NCBI RefSeq assembly: GCF_001540865.1
Contig: NC_033621.1
Span: 13,102,276-13,166,275, forward strand
Reading direction: 5' to 3'
Length of the DNA: 64,000 nt
DNA from: Ananas comosus
Taxonomy: Eukaryota > Streptophyta > Magnoliopsida > Poales > Bromeliaceae
The notes beneath the pieces were generated by a model. It saw nothing but the letters and a program-made list of their open reading frames with translations, made no database searches and was not told the origin of the DNA. Made by a program: the position numbers and the translations under genes. This document shows positions 1 to 12,221 of this stretch, piece after piece. Position 1 is the stretch's first letter. Each line of letters opens with the position of its first letter.

Positions 1-28
1 TCAACAATACAAAAAAAACTTACAATCT

Positions 29-165
29 CACCTCCTGTGGTTTCGGCCAGCTTTCCCTTAGTGAATTTGTGGTTTAAATGTATCAATTGTAGTATTCTAG
101 TGATTTTTATTTTTATTTTTACTATTCGATTTCACTAATTTTTTTATAAAATCAGTGCGTACACT
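29..165. repeat. Fragment of GTGGTTTC inverted-repeat element
   Basis: This stretch has the wording of a repeat that recurs at 3662, 5693, 7040, 33451 and 35481: a GTGGTTTC block, a TGTGGTTTAAATGTATCAAT-like block and a T-rich core. Only one arm is present, so it is a truncated copy. The intact copies are near-palindromic and look like non-autonomous fold-back or MITE elements. No coding capacity is seen. Confidence 0.4.
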
Positions 166-412
166 CAAAGTTAGAAATAAAAGTACTAAATTAATATCGA
201 TAAACCCTAGGTGGGGTATTTGGTAAATTTTTGTTACGAAAAGATAGACCCAACCTCCGACACCCATATGATACTAATATGTGATCAATTTAATAACTAT
301 ATATACGTTAAGTGCAGAAAGGCGAGAACATAGTAAAGTAGCTATTTCTGAAGTTTAAACACATAATAAACATAAGTCATATATAACAATATCGCTATAT
401 ATTAGTATATAT

Positions 413-1000
413 AGGAGTGGGCTGGTATACTTATAGAAGCCACGCGAGCCGCTCCGGGCTTTCTAAGGTTGTTTATCGATAATGACGAACTATGAATCGA
501 CGATCGCCTCCGTTTAGAGGTTGATCTAGAGTAATGAAGTACCTAGAAAATAAATTTTGTGGATTTTTTCGATATTATTTGCCTAAGTGTATCGAAAGGG
601 ACTCAAAATACATTACATTCTTAATGCACGTGGTGAGCTGGCTGCAAGTTAAGCACGTTGAGAAATATACAATTTCCACATGATAATTTGAATAGAAAAT
701 CTTATATACCGATATAAAACCAAGACCATTAAATCTAAAATTTTAATATCATATACATCAAGTATTTTGTAAGATTTTTATTTTCAAAATTCCAGGTGAT
801 TTGAGCCACAGTCGTATCACCAACGTGTGCCAATAATATTGTGACAACTGCCGCAAAATGATTTCTAGATATACTTCAATACTACTAGATCAAGCGTCTT
901 AACGAGCTGATCGTCGCGATTCGAAAGTCGAACATCGATAAACAAAGTGAAAGCACGGAGCCCTCCTGCTTCCAAAGCATCCCTACACGCCTGGCACTAA
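413..1000. mobile_element. Degenerate hairpin-ended TIR element (family H)
   Basis: The left end lies beside TATATATA and reads AGGAGTGGGCTGGTATAC, followed by a hairpin (AGAAGCC paired with GGGCTTTCT) and the core GTTGTTTATCGATAATGACG. An inverted, diverged copy of this core and of the GATCGTCG block lies at about 866-950, followed by AT-rich sequence. It is the oldest-looking full-length member of the family seen at 4328, 51351, 60979 and 62666. It has no ORF and is presumed non-autonomous. Confidence 0.5.
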
Positions 1001-1009
1001 TATTTATAT

Positions 1010-2003
1010 AATAGTATATATACTATATCATATATTATATACTATATTATAATTATAGGAATAGTATATTAATTTATTTTTTTCTTTTTCATACTGACGC
1101 ACAAATGGATCAACTTCACAAGTAAGGCCTACATCACAATGTTAACCCAATGTCTCTTGAGTAAACCGGGATCAGCATAAGTTCTCATTTTCATGCTCCT
1201 CTTAGTTGTTTGTTCCATAAAAGAGAGATTTGAAAGGAGCTATCTGTTTTGACGGCATTTTCTGTGTGGTTGTTGGTTGTTGCTTGTGTTTTTTTTTTTT
1301 TTATTTGTCTTTTTATTTCTTCTTTTATTTTTATTTATTTTTGTTATGTGAGCTATTTCTAAACTAAAATTCCGCGTCTTCGTCTAGTCCCAGCTGCCAA
1401 TTAAGATTAGAAAAGGAAAGAATAGGAAAGGGCACATGGCATTTTATTTGCTCACCATAGTATTTTGTAAGATATATAAGATATTAATTATTATAGTGAA
1501 TTATTAAGAAATAATTTATTAATAATTTAAATTAAATAAATTAAAAGGTCATATAGTCGATTCAAAATGAAATGCAGTAAAAGTAAGTTCCAAACCTCTT
1601 ATTCAAAAAAATTATCTAATAATAATATGAATTTGATTTATCTTTGAAAAACCACACAACCTGAAAGTTAAATACAGCACTGAAAAATGGGTATTCCCTT
1701 TTACATTATCACAAATAGGGCATAAATAAGTGCTCTTTGCATGACAAATTATTAATTTCATTAAAGAATAAAAAGCTTGTGAACAAAAGCAAAAGCCACA
1801 TGGAATCACATATAGTTCTCATCATTATGGTTTATTCTTTTTGAGTTATTAAGCACCTTGAGCCAATGATTCCCCTCTCTCTCTCAACTTTTCTCAATAT
1901 GTTTAACATGAAAAGTGTTGATAAGATACAACTAAACATAACCTCTCTCTCTCTGTAATATGCTTTTTTCATTTTGTTTAACATGAATACAGGTAAATTA
2001 ATA

Positions 2004-2041
<38 letters not shown>

Positions 2042-3661
2042 AAGGTAAACATACTCTCTCTCTCTCTCTTTCTCTCTCTCTTCAATAAGCTTTTCTTTGT
2101 TTAAGAAAAAGAGTTTGAAAGGCTAGGATTGGTACAAGTAAAGGAAAGCTATGTTGTATCTTGGGCATAGAGAAAGAGTCCAAATATAAAAAAAAACCAT
2201 GGATGGGGTCACACTTTATTTCCATCACATTTAATTACTTCTCATCTGTTTGGTCTAAGATGCTTAGGTCAAGTATTGACCCCCTTAGCAATTCTAGCAC
2301 TCATTAGGTACTTATTTATTGAAAAATTTTAAAAAGTGAATTATTAGCCAATTGATCTCAAGATTAGGAGGGCCTTAATTTGAATTAAACAAAGTAGTTA
2401 GCCCTAATATGTCGGGTGATCGACTAATCGTCCGACGATAATAGCTCAAAGGAAATGATAATTGGTATAATTGGCTCGAGCTTAGGTTTCAGTATGGAAT
2501 TGCTTGTCAATCTATTTAGGGTTTAGAATTTGTGATGAGGACACACAAACACTTTTATATTTTGTAATTGATAATTGTAGCTACAAGTAAAAGATAAAAA
2601 TTTATAAGGATGAAAATTTGAATCTCCAACCTTAAAAAAACTGAGGAAACTTGAGACCACTCAGATACATATGCGTATTATTCGATAGAAACGATCTGAT
2701 GTCGTCTTAGCAGTAATTGTTTATCTTTCTCTCTCTCTAAATATATTTACAAGTGAACCTCTTATACATTTTAACATTATGTTTTTGTGATGATCCCTTA
2801 TTATGTGGGAAGTTAACATAAAACCAGCACTAATTAATATGAAAAGCATGTCTACAAATCCAATCTTTTGTTGATCAATAAACACCATTTCCTATGCTTA
2901 CCTTGTCCTAATTGCTTTGTTGCACAAAGCAAAGCAAGTCAAAGTTGTAAGAGTTTGTGAAAAAGACCAATGCCTTATCTCCAAGGAAATAAAATAAAAT
3001 AAAATAAAATAATAAGAAAAAAAACAAAGAAAAGTTGAAAATTCTCATCAAATGGCTTGCTTTTAGCCTTTTGTGTATGTGATGATGCAAAGAGAGGCAA
3101 GACCAATCTGTTCCCTCCAGAAAGGGAGAATAGACAGATGGGAAACAAGGATTGAGAACACAGAATTGGATTACAGGGTGGCGATTGAATCCACGGCCTC
3201 ACAAAAAGTAAGAGTTCAGATTTCGCTCTGATACCATATTGTCCAAAAGATCGATTTGATAAAAAGTATTTAAAATTTTTGTCTAAATAGCAAATAAATC
3301 TATGAGTGTCTTGCTGATCTGATTGTTCTTTCTGTCAGTTATTTAAAATCAATATCTTATACACACGATCTGCGAAAAATTTTCTTATATGTCACACAAT
3401 TAACAAATGAAATGCTCATCTTTCTTTCTTTCTTTTTTTTTCTCCTCAATGCAGTAATAGAAAAAAAAAAAGAAAAAAAGAAAAAAAGAAAAAGGGAAAA
3501 TTGCATGAATTTAATGAGCAAACAAAAGGTAGTTTTGTGATGCTATGAATGATAAATCCTATATAAAAAAAATAAAGAATCCACTTATATTAATTCTAGG
3601 ACAGTCTGACCTCACCCCCACCTCAAATCCCAACCCATCTCTTTTATTATATAATAAAAGG
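1010..3661. other. Intergenic, no gene recognised
   Basis: AT-rich sequence with (CT)n tracts and poly-A/T runs. Short open frames on both strands (for example about 1612-1809 and 2908-3202 minus) have low-complexity translations and no recognisable domain or splice structure. I see no gene here. Confidence 0.6.
2008..2082. repeat. (CT)n microsatellites
   Basis: Two dinucleotide tracts, about 32 bases from 2008 and about 27 bases from 2055, are separated by a short spacer. A smaller CT tract is present near 1875. Confidence 0.9.
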
Positions 3662-3979
3662 AAAACTTCAAAAACCCTCATGTGGTTTCGTAGTTTCTCA
3701 CTTTGTTCCCTTGTGGTTTCGTTTTTTTCTTTTCGGTAGCCCTTTCGTTAATATTTCATTAAATTATATACAAAAAGCTTCAGATACCCATCTAGATTTA
3801 TCAAATATTCACTTTAGTACCCTTTAAATTTAACTTTATCACTAATTTAAGAAAAAAAATAATGAAATTGATAAGGAAAAGAGAAAAAAGAAACCACATT
3901 GGAGCATATTGATACATTTTAAACCACAAAGAAGCAAAGTGAGAAATTATGAAACCACATGGGGGGTTTTTGAAGTTTT
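3662..3979. mobile_element. GTGGTTTC inverted-repeat element, full length
   Basis: The element opens with AACTTCAAAAACCCTCATGT followed by GTGGTTTCGTAGTTTCTCAC. It closes with the inverted counterpart, GTGAGAAATTATGAAACCAC followed by a GGGTTTTTGAAGTTTT end. The two arms can fold on each other over most of their length around an AT-rich centre. Related copies lie at 5693, 7040, 33451 and 35481. No ORF, so it is non-autonomous; the superfamily is not decidable from this sequence. Confidence 0.6.
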
Positions 3980-4327
3980 GTGTTGCAATTGGACTTGTAA
4001 GTGGACCCAAACTCCACTGGCTCTTGAATGGCAACAGTTAGGAGTTAGGCCATGACTTGTACCAAAATTTTGTTTTTGTGTTACACCTGTGATATTTTAC
4101 TTTTTTTTTTTGGTTTTATAAAAAAGTTTAATATGATATGGTTTTAAAAAATAAAATTTGAAGAGTACTTATTTGAGATAAAAATAGATTGTTGGAGTAG
4201 GAAATTCCACATCATTTTTTACTTTTTGTACCTCTAGGAAGACATAATGGTGTAATAGTCCATTTGGAAATAGAATAAGTAATAAAAGATAATCTATGTT
4301 TTCTTATCCAAATCAAACTATATATAT

Positions 4328-4834
4328 AGAGCAGGGTTGCTGTACTCATAAGTTATTTTTAATAATAGAGCTTCCGAATCGATAATTCGTATCATTAAAT
4401 ATGATTTAGAGCATTTGAAACTTTTAGAAAATAAATTTCGTAACTTTTCAAAATTATATTAAAATCAATCAAGTGGGCATAAAACGAATCGAACGACTTT
4501 TCAAAAATAGAGGATGGGATACTTCAACTTAAAATCGGAGCTATTGATCATTATTTAGATAGTAATAAAATTTTTCAAATATTCAATCGATATCGATTTT
4601 TTTACACTGTTAAACTAGCAAATATTCCATACCGACTGTGAAAAATTATCAATCTTGAGATTTTTTAATCGTAAAGTAAATGATGTCAAAAAAAATTATG
4701 AAACTAGATTTTTAGAAGTTTCAACTTTCAAAAGTTCTAAATAATATTTAACGGTATGAATTGTTGATTCGGAAACTCTATTATCGAAAGTAGGAAGGCA
4801 ATTATACTCATAACAGTATAGTAGCAGGACTTCT
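4328..4834. mobile_element. Hairpin-ended TIR element (family H) in TA repeat
   Basis: Both ends abut TATATATA. The left end begins AGAGCAGGGTTGCTGTACTC and the right end, reverse-complemented, begins AGAAGTCCTGCTACTATACT. Inside, GATAATAGAGTTTCCGAATC and AATAATAGAGCTTCCGAATC form the paired subterminal cores, followed by CGTTAAATAT-type and AAATTTCGTAAC-type blocks. Length is about 507 bp with no ORF. It matches the structure of the copies at 60979 and 62666 but has diverged ends. Confidence 0.7.
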
Positions 4835-5642
4835 ATATATATTTATCATGCATGATAATTGTAAGTTTTCATTTCCTTGAGTGGGAGAAACCATACTTTT
4901 TTTTTCTTTTTTTTTTGATCAAAGACTCAACCAATTTAATTATTCTACATGCATTTCAAATATTTCAGTTTAATTCACATTTTGAATTGAACCAATTTTT
5001 TTATAAAAGATTAATTAATAAAGCATGGAATTGTTCTACCAACCTTTGTGCAAAGGTGAGCACAAACAGGGTGGCAAAGCCATTGAAAGGGGGGAGATGT
5101 TAATTTGTAGCTCAGAGGGGGATTTTATTTTATTTAATTTAAAGCATGATGATGAGAAATCCAGTACTAAGAGAGTAAAGTTATTGGTACCTTGAATATA
5201 TCTAAAATTTTCTTAATAAGTCAGTTTTATATATGTCGCAGCTACGATAGAGTGTAACGCTATATTAGAAACGGCAATATAAAAATGCGCGTAATAAGTT
5301 TTCTTGGGGTGGGATTATAGATAAGAGTGTTGAGTTTTTAGTTTTTGGACTAAAAATCGACTTTTAAGTAGGATTTTGATGTCCAACTGAAATATCTTAT
5401 TTTAATTTTAACATTTTAAGATAAATTATTAATCATCATTTGTATAAAACTGGCTTATCATCCGTATTTGTCAGGGTGTTTCAAGAAGAATATGTAGCAT
5501 TAGCCATCATTAAAAGCAAAAAGCCAAAGAGCACATGGCCCTAGCTGGAGGGAGAAGCCCTTAATTTGCTGCAGAGTCAATGGGGGGTGCATTAAACAAT
5601 ATAATTACAAGGACAGGAAAGTGAAAGGGTGGTGGGGAGAAG

Positions 5643-5645
<3 letters not shown>

Positions 5646-5690
<45 letters not shown>
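5646..5690. repeat. Poly-T tract (45 T)
   Basis: An uninterrupted run of T directly precedes the GTGGTTTC-type element that starts near 5693. It could be the tail of an inserted retroelement or simple slippage. Its length in the assembly is unreliable. Confidence 0.85.
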
Positions 5691-5691
<1 letters not shown>

Positions 5692-5692
5692 G

Positions 5693-6042
5693 TAAACTTT
5701 AAATATGGTTTATATAGTTTTACACTTTTTCACTTTAGTATTTTATAATCTAAAATATATCACTTTAGTATTATGTGATTTTATTTTTTTCTTTTCGTCC
5801 GTGCCTCCGTTAGCTCTCCACTAAATTATATACAAAAAACTTCAGATACACATCTATGATTTATCGAATATTTACTTAAGTATTCTGTAGTTTACTGAAT
5901 TTTTATTTTAATATCCTGTGATTTTAACTTTATCACTGATTTAATGAAAAAATTAATGGAGAGGATAACGAAAAGAGAGAAATGAAATCACAAGATACTA
6001 AAGTGAGAAAGCACGAAATCACAGAGATGATGTTTGAAGTTT
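5693..6042. mobile_element. GTGGTTTC inverted-repeat element
   Basis: It starts AAACTTTAAATATGGTTTAT and ends in the inverse form ACAGAGATGATGTTTGAAGT. Inside, the blocks CACTTTAGTAT, ACAAAAAACTTCAGATACAC, TTATCACTGATTTAATG and AAAGTGAGAAA occur in the same order as in the copies at 3662, 33451 and 35481. No coding capacity. Confidence 0.55.
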
Positions 6043-6537
6043 TTTTTTTTTTTAGATAAATTAGAAAATTCTCTTATAAATATCTTTTTTTTTATTTTTC
6101 CTTCCTAATTTTTAAAAATCTATTTTTTACTTTTCTTAACATTTCAAGTTGTTGCAGTTAGCCTCCCTCCATCAATATTACATTACTATTCCGTCTATTT
6201 CGTATAATTTATATCAAAAACTGACAAAAAGTTAGTAAAAATTATTATTTTTTTTACAGAAAAATAAGAATAATTTGGTCATTTTATTCTCTCCATTAAC
6301 ATCGTATTCTTCTAAAATTATTTCTAAAATTTTAATATGGTAAAATATAGATTTTTAAAAGCCAAAAAAAAATAAAAAAATAGATATTTACAAAAAAAAA
6401 AAACTTTGTAATTTCTTTTTTTTTTTTTCAGGAATCACACAATCACATTATGTGACCCCTCCTGTTATCATCCCCATGCTTTGTTTATGCATATATATAT
6501 ATGCACCTACCATTATTAGCAACCAGTGTAAAAACCT

Positions 6538-6573
<36 letters not shown>

Positions 6574-6574
6574 A
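6538..6574. repeat. (AAAT)n microsatellite
   Basis: About nine tandem AAAT units. The open frames reading across it on the minus strand encode only YLFI repeats and are not genes. Confidence 0.9.
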
Positions 6575-7039
6575 AGAAAACATAGGATTCTTTTATGCAG
6601 AGCATGAAGGGGGTCAGAGCACATCTGACAAGGCTTGCTGTTTGTCTTCCTCCACTGTCCCCCATGCCCAATATCTTCATCCCATTTATGATCAACCAAA
6701 TCAATAATATTTTTTCTTTTTCTAATTAAAATAAAATGCCTCATATGGTTTGATTGCTTGGTTTATGTGTTTGATTCATTAATAAAAAGTTGATGGAATT
6801 TTATGGTTTATTTGGTCCAACTTCTGGAGCAGCTTCTTCACTTGAAAAAGTCAAAAAAATTTAAAATTTTGCTGATGTGAATTATAAATTATTGATATAT
6901 ACTGATTTTTGAAACATATCAAGCCCAAACTAACTTCTACTACACATGTTAGTACATCAGCGACACTAAATATATAAGAATTTTATGAGACGGCCAACCA
7001 ACCTTTCAAAATTTAAATTTTATGACTCTACCGTACAAT

Positions 7040-7187
7040 CAAATGGTACTAAATTGTATTAACGGAGGAGCAGACGAAAAAAAAACAATGAAACTACAAG
7101 ATCCTAACTCGATTAATACACTTTAAACCCATATGATACTGAAGTGAAAAAACACGAAACCACGAAGATAATATTTAAAGTTTACCC
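7040..7187. repeat. 3' half of a GTGGTTTC inverted-repeat element
   Basis: It contains the right-hand blocks of the family: an ACGGAGGAG core, ACACTTTAAACCCATATGAT, GATACTGAAGTG, CACGAAACCACGAAGATAAT and a TTTAAAGTTTACCC end. The left arm is missing. Confidence 0.45.
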
Positions 7188-7870
7188 AAAATAAAAAAAA
7201 AAAAATAAAACAACAACAACAACTACTACTATGGCCAAATTAATAGCAACAAGACAATTCATGCTCCAAGACAATTCATGCTCCATTTTATGACAGAACC
7301 AAACAAAGATGGCCAAGAAATACTTGTACCAGTGCTAGTACTAAGGCATAAAGAGAAACCTCCCCCTCACCTGTTGTCATCACATCACCACAATCCCATG
7401 AAAAGCAGTAAGAGAGAATGATGAGGCACACAGTTTACACTTTTCCTTAAAATGGCAGACCACCATGATTTAAAGCCAGGCAGCAAAATATGAATTTACT
7501 GCACAACAGAGCTGACAGCACCAGACAAAGATACTCAGCAAGAAAATTGACAGGAAGATGCCTTCTTTAAAGAGCTGCTCAAAATACAAACACATTTGAT
7601 AAAAGAGAATCCATACTAGAGAACAATGTACAACACAATTTACAGAGGGATTTTTTTTCTCATTTTTTTTCCTTTTTTTTTCTTTTTTTTTCCCCACCCA
7701 CACCCCCTCAAAAACCATGTCTCTTGAAAACTATCTCACAAAACAAACTCTCTTTTACTCAAAAACAAATTATATAATCTTAACCCAGAAATAGAGAAAA
7801 AAGAAACAAACCAATTAAAGAACAAACACAGTGACCAACCAAACTGTTCCTAGAACTTGGCTCTCTCTCT

Positions 7871-7876
7871 TTTATT
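7871..7876 (-). terminator. Candidate polyadenylation signal of the patellin gene
   Basis: The minus strand reads AATAAA here, about 80 bases past the TGA of the patellin gene and just beyond a (CAA)n tract in the 3' UTR. The position fits a plant near-upstream element, though many plant genes use degenerate signals. Confidence 0.4.
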
Positions 7877-7911
7877 GTTTTCTCCCTTCATAGATCTCAA
7901 ATTGGGGTTTT

Positions 7912-7942
<31 letters not shown>

Positions 7943-7953
7943 GAATTTGGTCT

Positions 7954-10295
7954 TCATGTAGATTCGGCGGAGCTTCGGGTCTTGGATCGGTAGAGGAGCT
8001 TCTTCTTCTTGGAGGTGGGGTTGTCGATGATGAGGACGACTTTCCCGGCCTCGCCGGTTTTGAAGGTGCCCTTTATGACCGCCTCGTCGCTCGCCGCCAG
8101 CTTCCTCGTCTTCTGCACGATCACGGTGTAGCCGTCCTCCGCGTCCGGCACGAACTCCGCCCCGTAGCTCACTTCCCATCCGAGAACTCGGATTTCCCAC
8201 ACAAGGGTGGAGTTCTGCCGAGATATATGTCAGAATTAGAGGACAGCGAAAACTTACAAACTGAACAGATAACATATCCAATACCGATCAAACACATGCC
8301 AACAATACGTAATTCACTCACATGTCTAAGAGATATATATACAACTAGATTTCTACGAGTAAAGTGCAAAATGCGATATGATATAATCCAGGACGATCGA
8401 AAGTTTTTTCAATTGATTTAGGGGGTTTGAAGGCGGAATCGTCGAACACCACCAACCTCAGGAACGGGAATATCGATGGTTTGCTTAGACGAGGGCTTGA
8501 GGACGGTATCGGCAACAGCATCGGCAGTGGTGAAATCGGGGTCGTTCTCCTTGGCGAGGCCTCCGAATTGAACCGGGACTTGTTCCGGGGCGATGTACCT
8601 AAGATGCAAAACGAAGCATATAATAATAATCGGAATTGGAGCATCATCAGGCGAAACTTGCGAGAAGTGAGAAGGACGAAAGAGGCGCGAACTACTTGAA
8701 GAGGGTCTCCGCGGATTTGGAAGGGCCGGCGAAGACGAACTTGCTCTTGGTCCTCTGCGTGAAGAACGGGCTCATCATCCGATTCACGGCGAGGTACCAC
8801 CACGGGACATTGATGAACAGCTACACACGGAGATCAGTCACAACCCATACAATTACTACTACGAGCTAATATCATTGCCAAAAATGTATACGAATTCGAA
8901 TTGGATTGCAATTCACCACTAAAAATCGAATCTTGCTGGATGGAAACAGTTCATCAGAAAACAGAGCATGGAATCAAAAGAAAAAAAGCACGGCTTTTTG
9001 GGCAATTGCGAGGGGAAATGGGAATTGGAAATGGGAATTGGGATTGGTTGAAGGAAAGATGAGACCTTTTTGGCGATGAACTCGGGGTAATTGTCCTGGA
9101 GGAGAGTGAGGGCCTGGCGCGTGACCTGGCGGTGCTTGCCGAGGCGGGGGGAGTTCTTGAGATCGGTGACCTGGACCATGGAGCAGACGCCGGCGGGGGA
9201 GAAGTCGAGCTGGGAGCGGATGCCGCGCTCGAGGTACTGGATGCGCCACTTGAGGAAGCGGTCGCGCTTGTCGTCGTCGCCGAAGGCCTTGTCGTAGAGG
9301 TCCTTGCTTTGGAACTCGCCGTAGACGTTGTAGCAGACGGGGTGGCCCTCGCGGTCGGCGCCGCGGGTGAAGACGACGCGGTCCATCTCCGGGAGGCCGA
9401 GGTCGGCGTCGAGGAGGGCGTCGATGCCGAAGCGCTTGCGCCAGAGCACGGCGCTCCGGAGCATCGCCATGGCCTCCGCGGGCTTGTAGTCGCGGGCGCG
9501 AAGGAACTTGAGCAGCACCGCGTCCGACCGCTCGTCGCCCACGATCGGCACCCCCCATATCCGCACCTCCTCCTCCGCCGCCTCCGCCGCCGCCGAGGCC
9601 TCTGTTTTGGTCTCTGTTTTGGTCTCCGTTGCTTCCTCTGCTTCGGGGGCGGGGGCGGCGGGGGCGGGGACGACGGTCTCTTCGATGGCTTCGACGGTCT
9701 TGGCGCCGTCGTCGTCGACGACGACGAGCTCCACGGCCTTCTCCTCCGCCGGAGGCGGAGGAGGCGGCGGCGGCGGGGCGGGCTCCTCCGGCGCGGGCTT
9801 GGGAGGCTCCGCCCCCTCCTCGTCGGCTGGTTTGGGTGCTTCGGATTCGGGGGGTTTGGGGGCGTCGTCTTTGGCGGGGGGTTCGTCGGGGGCCTCCGAG
9901 GGCATTGGGGGGCGCGTCCTCCGGCGCGGGCGGGGGCGGGCGGGGGCGGCGGGGGCGGGGCGGGGGGAGGGGAGGGAGAACTCGTTGTTGCGAGGGCGCG
10001 GCGACGACTGCTTGAGCTCGTCGAGGGCCTTCTTCTCCGGGTCGGCGAGGTCGGAGACAGGTGCTTCTCCTCCTTGAACGACACCGACTGCGGCATCGCC
10101 TCCGCCTCCGCCTCTCGCTCCGCCGCGGCCAAAGGCGCCTCCTTTTCGGCTCCCTCCGCCTCCTCCAATCTCCACCGCCGCGGACTCAGTGAGCTCCGCC
10201 TTCTCCTCCGGCGGCGGCGGCGCCTCCTCGGTGACGACCACCTCCTTGGGTTGCGCCGTGGGCTCGGACGCCGTGGGTTGGGTCTCCTCCGCCAT
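7954..10295 (-). CDS. Patellin-like Sec14/GOLD lipid-transfer protein (4 exons)
   Basis: Exons on the minus strand are 10295-9066, 8820-8696, 8598-8457 and 8214-7954. All junctions are GT-AG with consistent phase, giving 585 residues. Residues 1 to about 250 are acidic, Pro/Ala/Glu-rich and probably disordered. A CRAL-TRIO N-terminal helix region follows from about 253 (LLKFLRARDYKPAEAMAMLR), then the SEC14 lipid-binding fold to about 466 (DNYPEFIAKK, FINVPWWYLAV, YIAPEQVPVQFGGL). A C-terminal GOLD domain (WEIRVLGWEVSYGAEFVP) ends in a Lys-rich tail. Patellins bind phosphoinositides and act in membrane trafficking, cell-plate formation and auxin-carrier positioning. The ATG at 10295 lies in GC-rich sequence typical of the gene. 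Odd point: residues about 44-80 are Gly-rich junk in this frame, while another frame carries the conserved PQSVSFKEEKHL motif, so two opposite frameshifts are likely. Family assignment is firm; the paralogue number is not decidable. Confidence 0.93.
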
Positions 10296-10331
10296 GATTC
10301 GCAAAAAAGAGAACTTTTTTACAGAAACAGA

Positions 10332-10336
10332 GCCTC

Positions 10337-10370
<34 letters not shown>

Positions 10371-10371
10371 G
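10332..10371. repeat. (GA)n tract in the patellin 5' leader
   Basis: Read on the sense (minus) strand this is a CT-rich stretch about 40-75 bases upstream of the start codon. A second, longer (GA)n tract lies at about 10443-10501, upstream of the TATA candidate. CT-rich leaders are common around plant transcription start sites. Confidence 0.7.
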
Positions 10372-10428
10372 GATAATTATTAGGGTTTGGTAGAGGAGGA
10401 GGAGGTGCTGGGAGGAGGAAGAGAGGGG

Positions 10429-10434
10429 TTTATA
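10429..10434 (-). promoter_or_regulatory. Candidate TATA box of the patellin gene
   Basis: The minus strand reads TATAAACCCC here, about 135 bases upstream of the patellin ATG. A start of transcription near 10400 would give a leader of about 100 bases containing the CT tract. Inferred from position only. Confidence 0.4.
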
Positions 10435-10441
10435 AAGCAGT

Positions 10442-10488
<47 letters not shown>

Positions 10489-10639
10489 AAGAGAGAGAGA
10501 GAGTGCTTTGTGTTGTGTTGTGTTGTGTTGTGTTGTATACTTGTATTGTGAGGTGTTGTTGTTCATAGAGGGGGAGTGGGGCCCATTTCCACTGTTTAGA
10601 GATAATTGAAGAGATTGAGAAAATTAAGCAAGGAATCAT

Positions 10640-12220
10640 ACCCTAGTTAGTAGTAGTGACATAATATTTCAATTTAATTTTGGGTTATTAAAATTATTAC
10701 AATTATATTATTGCTATACTATAATTTTTAAGTAAATTTTTTTTTTTATATTTACGCACAACTACTATATGCACATAAAATTATATTATTTCTATAATTG
10801 AAGAAAATGGTTGGCGCTACTCATTATTTACAAAATCTCGAATTAGCTTTTGACTCGATCATTTATCACTCCATCCCTTAAAGAGTGCAGACACAGTATT
10901 CACAATTTTGATTGTGACTCGGCATAACTAGCCTCACGCCATTTGTATCATTTGTCGGATCGTTAATGCTAACCATTAATCTCAAACGATCGAACTATTA
11001 AAAATACGCAATTAATTTACTTAAAACGTAGAAATACAGCGTACACGGATTTTGATTGTGACTTAGTCCATCTAGCCTCACGATAGGAACACGACTTGGC
11101 CTAATCCAGCCTTCCACCATTCCGAACATAACTTGCTCCTATCTGACATCTTGCCATAGGGCAAAATACTGTTCCCTTTAAACCAATAGTACGTTAGACA
11201 TTTGATACGAAGGCATAGCATTTTCCAATCTAATTTAAATTTAGATGACTTAATTAGTAGCGTTGGTAATTGCTTCTCATTAATCCTAGATCAAAAATTT
11301 ATAAAAAGTTTGTTATTTTTCTTTTGAAATGAGTGTGTAAAATTATGAAATTTTAATTTCATAATGATCGTGATCTATATAAGCAATCATGATTTTAATA
11401 ACGTTGTCTTAGCTTATTAAATTAAAATTAATAAAGGTTTGGCTTAATTAAGAACCTAATAGCCAAAAAGAAAATATTTAGAAAAGCAATATATTAAAAT
11501 ATTTTGGTATTTTTTCTATTGCAAAATTAAAAGTATTAAAATAGAGTTTACGTTTTATGGTCCTCCATTATATGTATATTGAATACTTTTAAAAATAGTT
11601 ATTACTAAAAAGTATAAATAAAAGCTAAAACTACTTTTACAAGCAAATTAATGCTACAATTTTTTTTTTTCATGATTATTATTCTACTAATTTACCTAAA
11701 GAATTATTATTACTAATTTTCATGATTAAGAATATTCCTAACATTAATCCATTCATGTCACACCTAAGCAAATGACATATATTTTTTTAATTTATGTTAG
11801 TGATAATAATAAATAATAATAATAAATAATAATAATAATAATGATGGTAAAAAATTTAGAGAGTTGTTCCACGTCGATCGACATCAGCGGTGTCGTCGCC
11901 GGCACGCAAATTAAGGCAAGAATTAAGACGAAATTATTGCCTGCACCCGGTGTATACGTACGGCTCATGCGCCGTGAATATTTACGCGAAACAACCTTTT
12001 ATTTTTAAATACTTAGGCAAAATAAAGAATAAAGAAAATCACCATATAAATACTCATTTTCTTAATTTTTATATTTTGAATTTCAAAAAACATATATGTT
12101 GCTCTTTAAAAATTTTAAATTGATGCATTTAATTTACGACAGTTAGGATTTGTTACTATTTTGTCAATTACTTATAATTTTTACCCAAAAACATCTTTAA
12201 AAATAATAAAAATATACCGA
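10640..12220. other. Intergenic, decayed repeats
   Basis: AT-rich sequence. The stretch 10800-11200 has higher complexity and repeats the phrase TTTTGATTGTGACT about 145 bases apart (10910 and 11049), suggesting an old internally repeated transposon fragment. No recognisable gene. Confidence 0.45.
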
Positions 12221-12221
12221 C

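Noticed and set aside
9132..10376. Long plus-strand frames opposite the patellin first exon
   Set aside because: They are antisense shadows of a GC-rich coding exon, Ala/Gly/Arg/Val low complexity, without splice or domain support.
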